64,000 bases of DNA from JAXLRU01 sp046330935 (GTDB taxonomy: Bacteria > Actinomycetota > Actinomycetes > Actinomycetales > Kineosporiaceae), in assembly GCA_046330935.1 (NCBI GenBank), contig JAXLRU010000010.1, forward strand, positions 1-64,000, given 5' to 3'. Of the stretch, positions 23,862-37,268 are shown piece by piece. Position 1 is the stretch's first letter. Every line of letters begins with the position of its first letter. The position numbers and the translations under genes were made by a program. A model generated the notes under the pieces. That model worked only from the letters and a program-made list of their open reading frames with translations, did not search any database and was not told the DNA's origin.

Positions 23862-24564
23862 GCTGAACGACCTCCAGGTCTTCTACGGGCGGATCCAGGC
23901 GCTGCACGGCATCAGCATCACGGTGGGCCGCGGCGAGATCGTCACCCTGATCGGCGCCAACGGCGCCGGTAAGACCACGACGATGCGGGCGGTGTCTGGC
24001 CTGCAGCCGGTGGCGCAGGGAACCGTCCTGTTCGACGGCACCGACATCACCCACGAGCGGGCCGACCTGCGCGTCGTGCGGGGCATCTCCCAGGCCCCCG
24101 AGGGTCGCGGGATCTTCCCCGGGATGTCGGTGGTGGAGAACCTCGACATGGGGGCCTACGCCCGAAGGGACCGGGCCGCGACCCGCGCCGAGGACCTCGA
24201 GCGCGTGTACGGCCTGTTCCCCCGGCTGCTGGAGCGCAAGGCCCAGGCCGCGGGCACCCTCTCGGGCGGCGAGCAGCAGATGCTCACCATCGGTAGGGCG
24301 CTCATGGCCCGGCCCCGGCTGCTCCTGCTCGACGAGCCCTCCATGGGCCTCGCGCCCATGCTCATCGCGCAGATCTTCGAGATCATCCTCGAGATCAACA
24401 AGCAGGGGACGACGATCCTGCTCGTCGAGCAGAACGCCCACCGCGCGCTGTCCATCGCCCATCGGGCCTACATCCTGGAGACGGGATCGATCACGGCCAC
24501 GGGCAAGGGCAGCGACCTGCTGGACGACCCCGCGGTGAAGGCCGCCTACCTCGGCGTCGCCTGA
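23848..24564 (+). CDS. livF: Branched-chain amino-acid ABC transporter, ATP-binding protein LivF
   Basis: 238-residue ATPase, partner of LivG. Starts MTLLELNDLQVFYGRIQALHG, typical of LivF. Walker A GANGAGKTT (about 36), Q-loop ISQAPEGRGIFPGMSV, signature LSGGEQQMLTIGRAL (about 137), Walker B LLLLDEPSMGLAP, and a switch region LVEQNAHRAL in which the usual His is Asn-containing, as is usual for LivF. ATG 23848 lies inside livG. Last gene of this operon; only a weak hairpin follows. Confidence 0.94.
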   Translation: MTLLELNDLQVFYGRIQALHGISITVGRGEIVTLIGANGAGKTTTMRAVSGLQPVAQGTVLFDGTDITHERADLRVVRGISQAPEGRGIFPGMSVVENLDMGAYARRDRAATRAEDLERVYGLFPRLLERKAQAAGTLSGGEQQMLTIGRALMARPRLLLLDEPSMGLAPMLIAQIFEIILEINKQGTTILLVEQNAHRALSIAHRAYILETGSITATGKGSDLLDDPAVKAAYLGVA

Positions 24565-24697
24565 CCCCCTCCGTCCGGGGTGACGTTCGTCGCTCCCCGA
24601 ACGGCCTAACCACTGCTCCACTGTCATCCGCCCGCCGAGCCGACGACGTCGCGGCGAGGGCACCGTCCGCAGCGCAGGAGTACCAGGAGGTACCGAG

Positions 24698-25621
24698 ATG
24701 TCCGCCCCGCTGTCCCGCAGCACCCGACCGGCCCTCCGGCGGGCGCCGGCTCTCGTCCTCGCCGGCGCTCTCGCCCTCTCGCTGGCGGCGTGCGGCGACG
24801 AGGACTCCTCCCCCACGGCCTCCTCGCCCGCGCCGTCCGTCTCCGTCGACGCCGCCCTCGCCGCGAAGGTCCCCGCCTCGGTGAAGGCCGACGGGAAGAT
24901 CCTCGTCGGTTCCGACACCAGCTACGCACCGAGTGAGTTCCTCGACGCCGACGGCAGCACGGTCAAGGGCTTCGACGTCGACCTGTTCAAGGTCGTGGCG
25001 GCCAAGCTCGGGCTGAAGGCGGAGTTCCAGTCGTCGGTGTTCGACACGATCATCGCCGGCGTCAGCTCGGGCAAGTACGAGGTCGGCGTCTCCTCGTTCA
25101 CCATCAACGCCGACCGGCTCAAGCAGGTCAACATGGTGAGCTACTTCTCGGCGGGCACGCTGTGGGCGACGCCCGCAGGCAACCCCGCGGGGGTGTCGAT
25201 CGAGGAGCCCTGCGGCAAGAAGATCGCCGTCCAGAAGGGCACGGTCCAGGTCGACGACATCACCGCCCGCAGCAAGAAGTGCACCGACGCCGGCAAGCCC
25301 GCCGTCACCATCGACCAGTACCAGGGCCAGGACCAGGCGACGACGGCGGTCGTCACGGGCAAGGACGAGGCGATGCTCGCCGACTCCCCCGTCACCGCCT
25401 ACGCGGTCCAGCAGACCAACGGGAAGCTGGCGCTGCTCGGGGACATCTACGACTCGGCGCCCTACGGCTACGTGGTGCCCAAGGACCAGGCGGACTTCGC
25501 CGAGGCCCTGGCCGGGGCGGTCAAGGCCGCCATCGCCGACGGGTCCTACGCCGCCGCCCTGAAGACGTGGGGTGTCGAGTCCGGCGCGATCACCGACCCT
25601 GCGGTCAACCCGGCCCCGTGA
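24698..25621 (+). CDS. Polar amino-acid ABC transporter, substrate-binding lipoprotein (family 3)
   Basis: 307-residue extracellular solute-binding protein of family 3 (glutamate/glutamine/polar amino-acid type). Signal peptide (APALVLAGALALSL) ends in lipobox LAAC at about residue 32, followed by a Ser/Pro-rich linker. Core motifs: ILVGSDTSYAPSEF, VKGFDVDLFKVVAAKLGL and the hinge region TIIAGVSSGKYEVGV. ATG 24698 has AGGAGG 7 nt upstream. The stop overlaps the permease start (GTGA). Ligand cannot be fixed from sequence; glutamate, glutamine or histidine-like ligands are usual. Confidence 0.9.
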   Translation: MSAPLSRSTRPALRRAPALVLAGALALSLAACGDEDSSPTASSPAPSVSVDAALAAKVPASVKADGKILVGSDTSYAPSEFLDADGSTVKGFDVDLFKVVAAKLGLKAEFQSSVFDTIIAGVSSGKYEVGVSSFTINADRLKQVNMVSYFSAGTLWATPAGNPAGVSIEEPCGKKIAVQKGTVQVDDITARSKKCTDAGKPAVTIDQYQGQDQATTAVVTGKDEAMLADSPVTAYAVQQTNGKLALLGDIYDSAPYGYVVPKDQADFAEALAGAVKAAIADGSYAAALKTWGVESGAITDPAVNPAP

Positions 25622-26562
25622 CGACGTCGACCCCGACCGGCGGGCCGGAACTGATCAAGGCGGTTCCGGCCCGCCACCCCGGACGCTGGGTGGCCACCGC
25701 CGTGGTCGCCGTGCTGCTGGCGATGTTCGTGCACATGCTCGTCACGAACGACGCGTTCCAGTGGGGCTTCATGTTCGACAACGCGTTCCGCCCGGCGGTG
25801 CTCAAGGGCGTGCGCGTGACCCTGCTGATGACCGTGCTCTCGATGGTCTTCGGCGTCACCCTCGGCATCCTCGTCGCGGTCATGGTGCTGTCGTCCAACC
25901 CGCTGCTGAAGGCTGTCGGGTGGGGCTACACGTGGTTCTTCCGTGCCGTGCCGCGCATGGTCCTCCTGTTCACCGTGGGCAACCTCGGCGTGCTCTACCG
26001 CACGATCAACGTCGGTGGCGTCCCCTTCGACTGGCTGCTGTCCGACCTCACGGGCATCCCGCTCGACGGGCACCTGTTCGGGCTGGACGCGAACACCCTC
26101 TTCGTGGGCATCCCCGCGGGCATCATCGGGCTGTCTCTGTCCGAGGGCGCCTACATGGCCGAGATCGTCCGCGCCGGCATCTCCTCCGTCGACAGGGGGC
26201 AGAACGAGGCCGCCGCAGCCCTGGGCATGAGCAAGGCCCTGGCCATGCGCCGGATCGTGCTTCCCCAGGCCCTGCGCATCATCGTGCCGCCGACCGGCAA
26301 CGAGGCGATCGCGATGCTCAAGGACACCTCTCTCGTGTTCGTCCTGCCCGTCACCACCGAGCTCTTCTTCCAGCTCTCGGCGATCGGCAGCCGCACCTTC
26401 CAGCCCGTGCCGATGTACATCGCCGCGTGCCTGTGGTACCTCGCCATGTCCAGCGTGCTGATGGTCGGCCAGTACTTCCTGGAGCGCCGGTTCGGCCGAG
26501 GCTTCGAGCGCACGGGCGAGCGGGGTCGTCCCCGGATCCTGGGAGGGATGGGCGGTGCCTGA
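25618..26562 (+). CDS. Polar amino-acid ABC transporter, permease (HisM/GlnP type)
   Basis: 314-residue permease with five or six transmembrane helices. The EAA loop is clear: GQNEAAAALGMSKALAMRRIVLPQALR around residue 198, preceded by GLSLSEGAYMAEIVRAGI, both hallmarks of the polar amino-acid family. Only one permease gene is present, so a homodimeric channel is likely. The start GTG 25618 overlaps the upstream stop. The 3' end overlaps the ATPase gene by 8 nt and supplies its GGGAGG ribosome binding site. Confidence 0.92.
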   Translation: MTTSTPTGGPELIKAVPARHPGRWVATAVVAVLLAMFVHMLVTNDAFQWGFMFDNAFRPAVLKGVRVTLLMTVLSMVFGVTLGILVAVMVLSSNPLLKAVGWGYTWFFRAVPRMVLLFTVGNLGVLYRTINVGGVPFDWLLSDLTGIPLDGHLFGLDANTLFVGIPAGIIGLSLSEGAYMAEIVRAGISSVDRGQNEAAAALGMSKALAMRRIVLPQALRIIVPPTGNEAIAMLKDTSLVFVLPVTTELFFQLSAIGSRTFQPVPMYIAACLWYLAMSSVLMVGQYFLERRFGRGFERTGERGRPRILGGMGGA

Positions 26563-27322
26563 GCAGCCGATGGTGCGCGCCGAGAGCGTGCACAAGTACT
26601 TCGGGCACACCCACGTGCTCAAGGGGGTCGACCTGGAGGTCGCCTCCGGCGAGGTCGTCTGCGTGATCGGCCCCTCGGGGTCGGGCAAGTCGACGTTCCT
26701 GCGCTGCGTCAACCACCTGGAGAAGATCTCGGCCGGGCGGCTGTGGGTCGACGGCTCACTCGTGGGCTACCGCGAGAAGGGCGGCAAGCTGCACGAGCTG
26801 CACGACAAGGACATCGCGGCCCAGCGCCGCGAAGTGGGGATGGTGTTCCAGCGCTTCAACCTCTTCCCCCACCTCACGGCCCTGGAGAACATCACCGAGG
26901 CTCCCCTGCGGGTGCGCCGGGAGTCGAAGGCGGAGGTGCGGGAGCGGGCTGCCGCCCTGCTGGAGCGTGTGGGCCTCAAGGCGAAGGCCGACGCCTACCC
27001 GTCGGCCCTGTCCGGAGGACAGCAGCAGCGCGTCGCCATCGCCCGGGCGCTCGCCATGAGGCCCAAGCTCATGCTCTTCGACGAGCCGACGTCCGCCCTC
27101 GACCCCGAGATGGTCGGCGAGGTCCTCGATGTCATGCAGGGTTTGGCCCGCGAGGGGATGACCATGCTCGTGGTCACCCACGAGATGGGCTTCGCCCGGG
27201 AAGTGGCCGATCGCGTCGCGTTCATGGACGACGGCTTCCTGATCGAGCAGGGCGCCCCCGCGGAGGTGCTCGCCCATCCCCGGCACGAGCGCACCCAGGC
27301 GTTCCTGTCGAAGGTCCTCTGA
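26555..27322 (+). CDS. Polar amino-acid ABC transporter, ATP-binding protein (GlnQ type)
   Basis: 255-residue ATPase. Walker A GPSGSGKST at about residue 39, Q-loop MVFQRFNLFPHLTALEN, signature LSGGQQQRVAIARAL (about 148), Walker B LMLFDEPTSALDPEMV, switch His in VVTHEMGFAREV. Between Walker A and Q-loop it has the insert YREKGGKLHELHD seen in some polar amino-acid ATPases. GTG 26555 is positioned by GGGAGG 8 nt upstream. Last gene of a three-gene cassette, followed by an 18-bp terminator hairpin. Confidence 0.95.
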   Translation: MPEQPMVRAESVHKYFGHTHVLKGVDLEVASGEVVCVIGPSGSGKSTFLRCVNHLEKISAGRLWVDGSLVGYREKGGKLHELHDKDIAAQRREVGMVFQRFNLFPHLTALENITEAPLRVRRESKAEVRERAAALLERVGLKAKADAYPSALSGGQQQRVAIARALAMRPKLMLFDEPTSALDPEMVGEVLDVMQGLAREGMTMLVVTHEMGFAREVADRVAFMDDGFLIEQGAPAEVLAHPRHERTQAFLSKVL

Positions 27323-27343
27323 GCGCCCGCCACGGCCTCACGT

Positions 27344-27384
27344 GACGAGGGGCGGCACCCGCTGGTCGGGTGCCGCCCCTCGTC
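27344..27384. terminator. Terminator between the amino-acid transporter operon and pdtaR
   Basis: Perfect 18-bp inverted repeat (27344-27361 with 27367-27384, loop CTGGT) between convergent genes. Likely works in both directions. Confidence 0.88.
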
Positions 27385-27405
27385 GCATGAAGAGTGGAGG
27401 AGAGC

Positions 27406-28095
27406 TCAGCTCGCCGTCGTCGCGCTCGGCGTCTCGTCGGCGGAGTTGATGACGGCCGCGGCCACCTCGCGCATCGTGAGGCGCTTGTCCATGGACGTCT
27501 TCTGGATCCAGCGGAACGCCTCGGGCTCGGTCATGCCGAACTTGGTCTGCAGGATGCCCTTGGCGCGGTCGACCAGCTTGCGCGTCTCGAAGCGCTGCTG
27601 GAGGTCGGCGACCTCCTGCTCGAGGGCGAAGATCTCCTGGTGGCGGCTGACGGCGATCTCCAGTGCCGGCAGCAGGTCGTTGGCGGTGAACGGCTTCACC
27701 ACGTAGGCCATCGCGCCTGCGTCGCGTGCACGCTCCACCAGCTCGCGCTGCGAGAAGGCGGTGAGCAGGACCACCGGGGCCAGGCGGGCGGCGCCGATCC
27801 GCTCGGCCGCGGAGATGCCGTCCAGGACGGGCATCTTGACGTCCATCACCACCAGGTCGGGCCGGAGCTGCTCGGCGAGCTGCACGGCCTGCTCGCCGTC
27901 GCCCGCCTCGCCGACGACCGTGTACCCGGCCTCGCGCAGCATCTCGACGATGTCGAGACGGATGAGGGACTCGTCCTCGGCGACGACCACGGTGCGGGAC
28001 TTCGCCGCTGCAGGGTCGGCGGGGGCTGCGGGAGCCGGGTCCAGGACCGAGTCGGTCGTGGGGGCGTCGGACGCGGGCAGGTCACCAGTGCTCAC
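27406..28095 (-). CDS. pdtaR: ANTAR-domain response regulator / transcription antiterminator (PdtaR-like)
   Basis: 229-residue two-domain regulator. The receiver domain (about residues 33-150) has the acidic pair in VVAEDESLIRL, the phospho-acceptor Asp in LVVMDVKMPVLDG, and the conserved Lys in VVKPF. The ANTAR RNA-binding domain follows (LEQEVADLQQRFETRK, AKGILQTKFGMTEPEAF, MREVAAAVI). Family members bind paired stem-loops in mRNA leaders after phosphorylation by a PdtaS-type kinase, which is not in this window. GTG 28095 follows TAGGCT by 7 nt (leaderless). Position next to pyk matches other actinomycetes. Confidence 0.93.
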   Translation of the reverse strand: MSTGDLPASDAPTTDSVLDPAPAAPADPAAAKSRTVVVAEDESLIRLDIVEMLREAGYTVVGEAGDGEQAVQLAEQLRPDLVVMDVKMPVLDGISAAERIGAARLAPVVLLTAFSQRELVERARDAGAMAYVVKPFTANDLLPALEIAVSRHQEIFALEQEVADLQQRFETRKLVDRAKGILQTKFGMTEPEAFRWIQKTSMDKRLTMREVAAAVINSADETPSATTAS

Positions 28096-28188
28096 GGCCG
28101 CAAGCCTAGTGGACCGCGTGCTGCTGCGCGGCGGCGGGGCGCGACCGGATAGGCTTCGCTCGCGCCAGGCCCCCGGTGGGCGGGCTGC

Positions 28189-28270
28189 GCCGGGTTGGTG
28201 GAATCGGCAGACACAGCGCACTCAAAATGCGCCGCCGAAAGGCATGCGGGTTCGAGTCCCGCACTCGGCA
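28189..28270 (+). tRNA. tRNA-Leu (anticodon CAA)
   Basis: 82-nt tRNA. Acceptor stem GCCGGGT pairs with ACTCGGC, discriminator A at 28270; D arm with TTGG...GGCAGAC; anticodon stem GCGCA/TGCGC with loop CTCAAAA, anticodon CAA at 28223-28225; a long variable arm as in leucine class II tRNAs; T arm GCGGG-TTCGAGT-CCCGC. CCA is not encoded. A -10-like TAGGCT lies about 35 nt upstream. Confidence 0.95.
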
Positions 28271-28274
28271 CCGG

Positions 28275-28323
28275 CACATGGTGAAGGGCTCGCACCCCAC
28301 GGGTGCGAGCCCTTCACCATGTG
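28275..28323. terminator. Bidirectional terminator between tRNA-Leu and pyk
   Basis: Perfect 23-bp inverted repeat (28275-28297 with 28301-28323, 3-nt loop), the longest hairpin in the window. It begins 4 nt after the tRNA and ends 2 nt before the pyk stop on the other strand. Confidence 0.9.
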
Positions 28324-28325
28324 AC

Positions 28326-29762
28326 TCAGATGCCCTGGATCGGGACCGACTTCGAGGCCTGGTCACCGAGGCGGTGCACCCGCATGAGGTTGAGCGAGCC
28401 GGGCACGCCGGGCGGGGACCCGGCGACGATGACGACGAGGTCGCCCCGCTCGCCGCGGCCCATCGTCATCAGCGCCTCGTCCACCAGCGCGATCATGTCG
28501 TCGGTGTGCTGCACGGGCTCGATGAGGGACGTCTCGACGCCCCACGTCAGCGCGAGCTGGGAGCGCACGGACTGCAGGGGCGTGAAGGCCACCAGCGGCA
28601 CCTTGGGGTGCAGCCGCGACATCCGGCGAGCCGAGTCCCCGGACTGCGTGAAGCAGACCAGGTACTTCACCGGCAGGAGCTCCGAGACCTGCGCCGCGGC
28701 GAAGGTGACGGCACCTCCCCGGCTCGTGGGGCGGTAGTCGAGAGCCATGGCTCGGTCGGCGCCCTGGACCTCGGTCGTCTCGATGATCCGCGCCATGGTG
28801 CGCACGGCCTGGAGCGGGAACTTGCCGACGCTGGTCTCGCCGCTCAACATGATCGCGTCGGCGCCGTCGAGGACGGCGTTGGCGCAGTCGCTGGCCTCGG
28901 CCCGGGTGGGACGCGGCAGGACCATCATCGAGTCGAGCACCTGCGTGGCGACGATGACGGGCTTGGCCCGGCGGCGGGCCTTGGCGACCGCGCGCTTCTG
29001 CACCATCGGGACGAGCTCGAGCGGGAGCTCGACGCCCAGGTCCCCGCGCGCGACCATGATGGCGTCGAACGCCTCGATGATCTCGTCCAGGGCCTCGACG
29101 GCCTGCGGCTTCTCGATCTTGGCGATGACCGGGACGCGCACGCCCTCCTCGTCCATGATCCGCGCGACGTCGTCGAAGTCCTTGGCGTTGCGCACGAAGG
29201 ACAGCGCGACCATGTCGCAGCCGAGCCGCAGCCCCCAGCGGAGGTCCTGCTCGTCCTTGTCCGACATGGCCGGCACGCTGACGGCGACGCCGGGCAGGTT
29301 CAGACCCTTGTTGTTCGAGACCGGGCCGCCCACCTCGACGGTGGTCACGACCCGTGGGCCGTCGACCTCCTTGACGCGCAACATGACCTTGCCGTCGTCG
29401 ACGAGGATCGCGTCGCCCGGGTTCACGTCGCCGGGCAGACCCTTGTACGTGGTGGAGCACATCGCGGCGTCACCGGGGACGTCCTCGGTCGTGATGGTGA
29501 AGACGTCGCCCTCGGCGAGCTGCACCGGGCCGGTCGCGAAGGTTCCCAACCGGATCTTGGGACCCTGGAGGTCGACCAGGACGCCGACGGCCTTGCCCGT
29601 CTCCTCACTGGCCTGGCGGACGGCACGGAACCTGGCCTCGTGCTCGGGGTAGGCCCCGTGCGACAGATTGAGCCGGGCGACGTCCATGCCCGCTTCGACC
29701 AGCTCGCGGTACCGTCCGTCGACGGCCGGTCCGAGCGTGCACACGATCTTGGCTCGACGCAT
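28326..29762 (-). CDS. pyk: Pyruvate kinase
   Basis: Converts phosphoenolpyruvate and ADP to pyruvate and ATP. 478 residues, normal for type II bacterial enzymes. Starts MRRAKIVCTLGPAVDGRYREL. Motifs: RLNLSHGAY (about 30), catalytic-Lys segment VIAKIEKPQAVEAL (about 215), MVARGDLGVELPLE for metal and substrate binding, and SGETSVGKFPLQAV. The C-terminal allosteric domain is complete (FTQSGDSARRMSRLHP). ATG 29762. Separated from gltD upstream by a hairpin, so it is probably a single-gene unit. Confidence 0.98.
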   Translation of the reverse strand: MRRAKIVCTLGPAVDGRYRELVEAGMDVARLNLSHGAYPEHEARFRAVRQASEETGKAVGVLVDLQGPKIRLGTFATGPVQLAEGDVFTITTEDVPGDAAMCSTTYKGLPGDVNPGDAILVDDGKVMLRVKEVDGPRVVTTVEVGGPVSNNKGLNLPGVAVSVPAMSDKDEQDLRWGLRLGCDMVALSFVRNAKDFDDVARIMDEEGVRVPVIAKIEKPQAVEALDEIIEAFDAIMVARGDLGVELPLELVPMVQKRAVAKARRRAKPVIVATQVLDSMMVLPRPTRAEASDCANAVLDGADAIMLSGETSVGKFPLQAVRTMARIIETTEVQGADRAMALDYRPTSRGGAVTFAAAQVSELLPVKYLVCFTQSGDSARRMSRLHPKVPLVAFTPLQSVRSQLALTWGVETSLIEPVQHTDDMIALVDEALMTMGRGERGDLVVIVAGSPPGVPGSLNLMRVHRLGDQASKSVPIQGI

Positions 29763-29907
29763 GCTTCGACCCTAGGGCCTTCCTCGCGCGATCCGTGCCC
29801 CGGGTCACATCCCGGGACGACGGGTGGCCGGGTGACCGGCCGGGGTTGACGTGGACGATGTGACCGGGAGCCCGCGGCGGGCGCCGGGGCTGGTGCCCGG
29901 TCACAGA

Positions 29908-29940
29908 CCTCGGGCGGGAGCCGATGGCTCCCGCCCGAGG
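29908..29940 (-). terminator. Terminator downstream of gltD
   Basis: Perfect 15-bp inverted repeat (29908-29922 with 29926-29940, loop GAT) 8 nt past the gltD stop. No T tract. Confidence 0.85.
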
Positions 29941-29947
29941 GTGAGGC

Positions 29948-31397
29948 TCAGACGACGAGTGGACGCGCCGTCGGGGGAATCGGTGCCGGCAGTGCCGTGT
30001 GCCCGGTGAGCCAGGTGTCGACGGCGGCTGCGGCGGAGCGCCCTTCGGCGATCGCCCACACGATGAGCGACTGCCCGCGGCCTGCGTCGCCGGCGACGAA
30101 CACGCCGTCGACGCTGCTCATGTAGGAGTCGTTGCGGGCGACGTTGCCGCGGGCGTCGTAGGCGACCCCCAGCTGCTCCAGCAGCGCGCCCTTCTCGGGG
30201 CCGACGAAGCCCATGGCCAGCAGCACGAGCTGGGCCGGGATGACCCGCTCGGTGCCCTCGACCGGCGTGAACCGGCCGTCGACGAGCTCCACCTCGACCA
30301 GGCGCAGGCCCGAGACGTTGCCGTCCTCGTCGCCCACGAACTCCTGGGTGCTGACCGCGTAGACCCGGTCGCCGCCCTCCTCGTGGGCGCTGGAGACCTT
30401 GTAGGTCATCGGGTAGGTCGGCCACGGCTGGCTGCTCGGCCGCTCCTCGGAGGGGCGCGGCATGATCTCCAGCTGCGTCACCGAACGGGCGCCGTGGCGC
30501 AGCGAGGTGCCGAGGCAGTCGGCCCCGGTGTCGCCGCCGCCGATGATGACGACGTCCTTGCCCGTGGCGAGGACCTGGCCCTCGACGCTGTCCCCCACCG
30601 CGACGCGATTGGCCGGCGGGAGGAACTCCATCGCCTGCATGATCCCGCCGAAGTCCCGGCCGGGGATCGGCAGGTCGCGCCACGCGGTGGCGCCCACGGC
30701 GAGGACGACGGCGTCGTAGCGCTCACGCAGCTGCTGCCCTGTGATGTCGTTGCCGACGTCCACACCCGCGCGGAAGCGGGTGCCCTCGGCGGCCATCTGC
30801 TCCAGCCGGCGGTCGAGGTGGCGCTTCTCCATCTTGAACTCGGGGATGCCGTAGCGCAGCAGCCCGCCGATGCGGTCGGCGCGCTCGTACACCGCCACGG
30901 TGTGCCCGGCCCGGGTCAGCTGCTGGGCGGCGGCGAGGCCGGCGGGGCCGGACCCGACCACCGCGACCGTCTTGCCCGACAGGCGCTCCGGCGGCTTTGG
31001 CACGACCCAGCCGTGGTCCCAGGCGTACTCGATGATCGTGGCCTCGATCTGCTTGATCGTCACCGCAGGCTGGTTGATGCCCAGCACGCACGACGCCTCG
31101 CAGGGGGCGGGGCACAGCTTGCCCGTGAACTCGGGGAAGTTGTTCGTGGCGTGCAGCCGCTCGATCGCCTCGGCCCAGTCCTCACGCCACGTGAGGTCGT
31201 TCCACTCGGGGATGAGGTTCCCCAGCGGGCAGCCGTGGTGGCAGAACGGGATGCCGCAGTCCATGCAGCGGCTCGCCTGCCGGTTGAGCACCGACAGGTC
31301 GGTGGGCTCGTAGACCTCGCGCCAGTCCTTCAGCCGCACGGGCACCGGACGGCGCGCCGGCAGCTCACGCTGGCGGGTCGTGAGGAACCCCTTCGGG

Positions 31398-31405
<8 letters not shown>
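29948..31405 (-). CDS. gltD: Glutamate synthase, small (beta) subunit
   Basis: NADPH-dependent electron-input subunit of glutamate synthase. 485 residues. N-terminal iron-sulfur cysteines CMDCGIPFCHHGCPLGN and LCPAPCEASCVLG, FAD-binding VAVVGSGPAGLAAAQQL (about 148), and NADPH-binding DVVIIGGGDTGADC (about 285). The C-terminal VFVAGDAGRGQSLIVWAIAEGR closes the FAD fold. The start lies 8 nt inside gltB, so the two subunits are translationally coupled. Ends at a strong hairpin. Confidence 0.97.
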
Positions 31406-35942
<4,537 letters not shown>

Positions 35943-36259
35943 GCGGTGCACCTCGGAGATGGTCGGGTCGAGACAGCACTGGGTGACGTCGGTGGTGTGC
36001 CCCTGCGCGCCGCGTGGAGACCGCGGGCGTCGGTTGGCCCGGCCACCGGCGAGCGAGATCGCCCTGTCGGGTGCCTCGGGCGCCGGGGAGAACCCACTGT
36101 CGTCGTGACGATCAGGTCCTGCGTGCGGCGGAGCGAGTGCCCGCCGGTTCCAGCCCCGTGGGACGCCGATGGCCCGCGTGGTGTGTCAGCACTGTAACGG
36201 AGTCCGGGCCCGCGCTCGATACCCGACGAGGCCAGCGGCTGCACTTCGAGCTGCGGGGA
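35943..36259 (-). promoter_or_regulatory. Leader region of gltB
   Basis: 317 bp with no gene, between lgt and gltB. On the minus strand a -10-like TACAGT occurs at about 36197-36192 (top strand ACTGTA) with no good -35, which would give a leader of about 250 nt. I see no clear riboswitch, terminator or leader peptide. Confidence 0.3.
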
Positions 36260-37231
36260 TCACTCAGGGTCGCGCGCGGGGGCGGGGGTGGTGCCGTCCA
36301 GAGTCGAGGAGTCACCGACGGTGACGCCCGCGGGGGAAACCACGGCGACGTCGGCGTCGGCCGCGGCGGCAGGAGCGCCGTCGGACTCCCGGCCCGGATG
36401 GCGCCGCTGGGAGATCGCGTAGGCGATCGCCGCACCGGCGAAGACCAGCACGCTGGTCCAGACGTTGAGCCTGACTCCCAGGATGTGGTTGGCCGGATCG
36501 GTACGCAAGGCCTCGATCCAGACACGTCCGGCCGTGTACGCCATGACGTAGAGGGCGAACAGGCGCCCGTAGCCGATCCGGAAGCGGCGGTCGGCCCAGA
36601 TCAGGAGCACCGCGACCCCGATGTCCCAGAGCAGCTCGTAGAGGAAGGTGGGGTGACGGTAGAAGCCGCCGTCGGCGGCGGACAGCGGCAGGGGCTCGCC
36701 GGAGGCGTCGGTGCGCGCCCGGCCTGCGCCGAGGTCCCACTGGTAGATCTTGAGCCGCCAGGGCAGGTCGGTGGGCCCGCCGTAGAGCTCGTTGTTGAAC
36801 CAGTTGCCCAGCCGCCCGATCCCTTGGGCGGCGACGATGCCGGGGGCGCAGGCGTCGGCCATCGAGGCCAGCGAGATGCCCGCCCGGCGGCAGCCGATCC
36901 AGGCGCCCACCGCGCCGAGGGCGACGGCCCCCCACACCCCGAGCCCGCCCTGCCAGACCTTGAGCGCGTCCAGCGGCCGGCCACCCTCGCCGAAGTACGC
37001 CTGGGGCGAGGTGATCACGTGGTAGAGCCGGCCTCCGACCACGCCGAACGGCACCGCGAAGATCGCGATGTCGCCCACCTGGCCCGCCACCCCTCCGCGG
37101 GCGACCCAGCGCCGCTCGGACAGCCACACGGCGAAGACGATGCCCGCCACGATGCACAGGGCGTAGGCGCGCACCGGCACGGGGCCGAGGTGCCACACCC
37201 CCTGGGTGGGGCTGGGGATCGTGCTCAGCAT
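36260..37231 (-). CDS. lgt: Prolipoprotein diacylglyceryl transferase
   Basis: Membrane enzyme that attaches diacylglycerol from phosphatidylglycerol to the lipobox cysteine, as needed for the binding lipoproteins elsewhere in this window. 323 residues, seven transmembrane helices. Core motifs: VGGRLYHVI (about 75), GRLGNWFNNELYGGPTDLPW (about 140-160), and HPTFLYELLWD (about 205). A ~40-residue Ala/Pro/Asp C-terminal tail is disordered and probably cytoplasmic. ATG 37231 has GGAGG 6 nt upstream. Downstream of trpA, as in other actinomycetes. Confidence 0.97.
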   Translation of the reverse strand: MLSTIPSPTQGVWHLGPVPVRAYALCIVAGIVFAVWLSERRWVARGGVAGQVGDIAIFAVPFGVVGGRLYHVITSPQAYFGEGGRPLDALKVWQGGLGVWGAVALGAVGAWIGCRRAGISLASMADACAPGIVAAQGIGRLGNWFNNELYGGPTDLPWRLKIYQWDLGAGRARTDASGEPLPLSAADGGFYRHPTFLYELLWDIGVAVLLIWADRRFRIGYGRLFALYVMAYTAGRVWIEALRTDPANHILGVRLNVWTSVLVFAGAAIAYAISQRRHPGRESDGAPAAAADADVAVVSPAGVTVGDSSTLDGTTPAPARDPE

Positions 37232-37268
37232 GCTCGTCCTCCGCCGGCGCGTCGCAGCGCGGCTGGTG

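Noticed and set aside
24565..24697. Terminator after livF (ACCCC...GGGGT).
   Set aside because: Only a 5-bp stem with a 9-nt loop; too weak to call.
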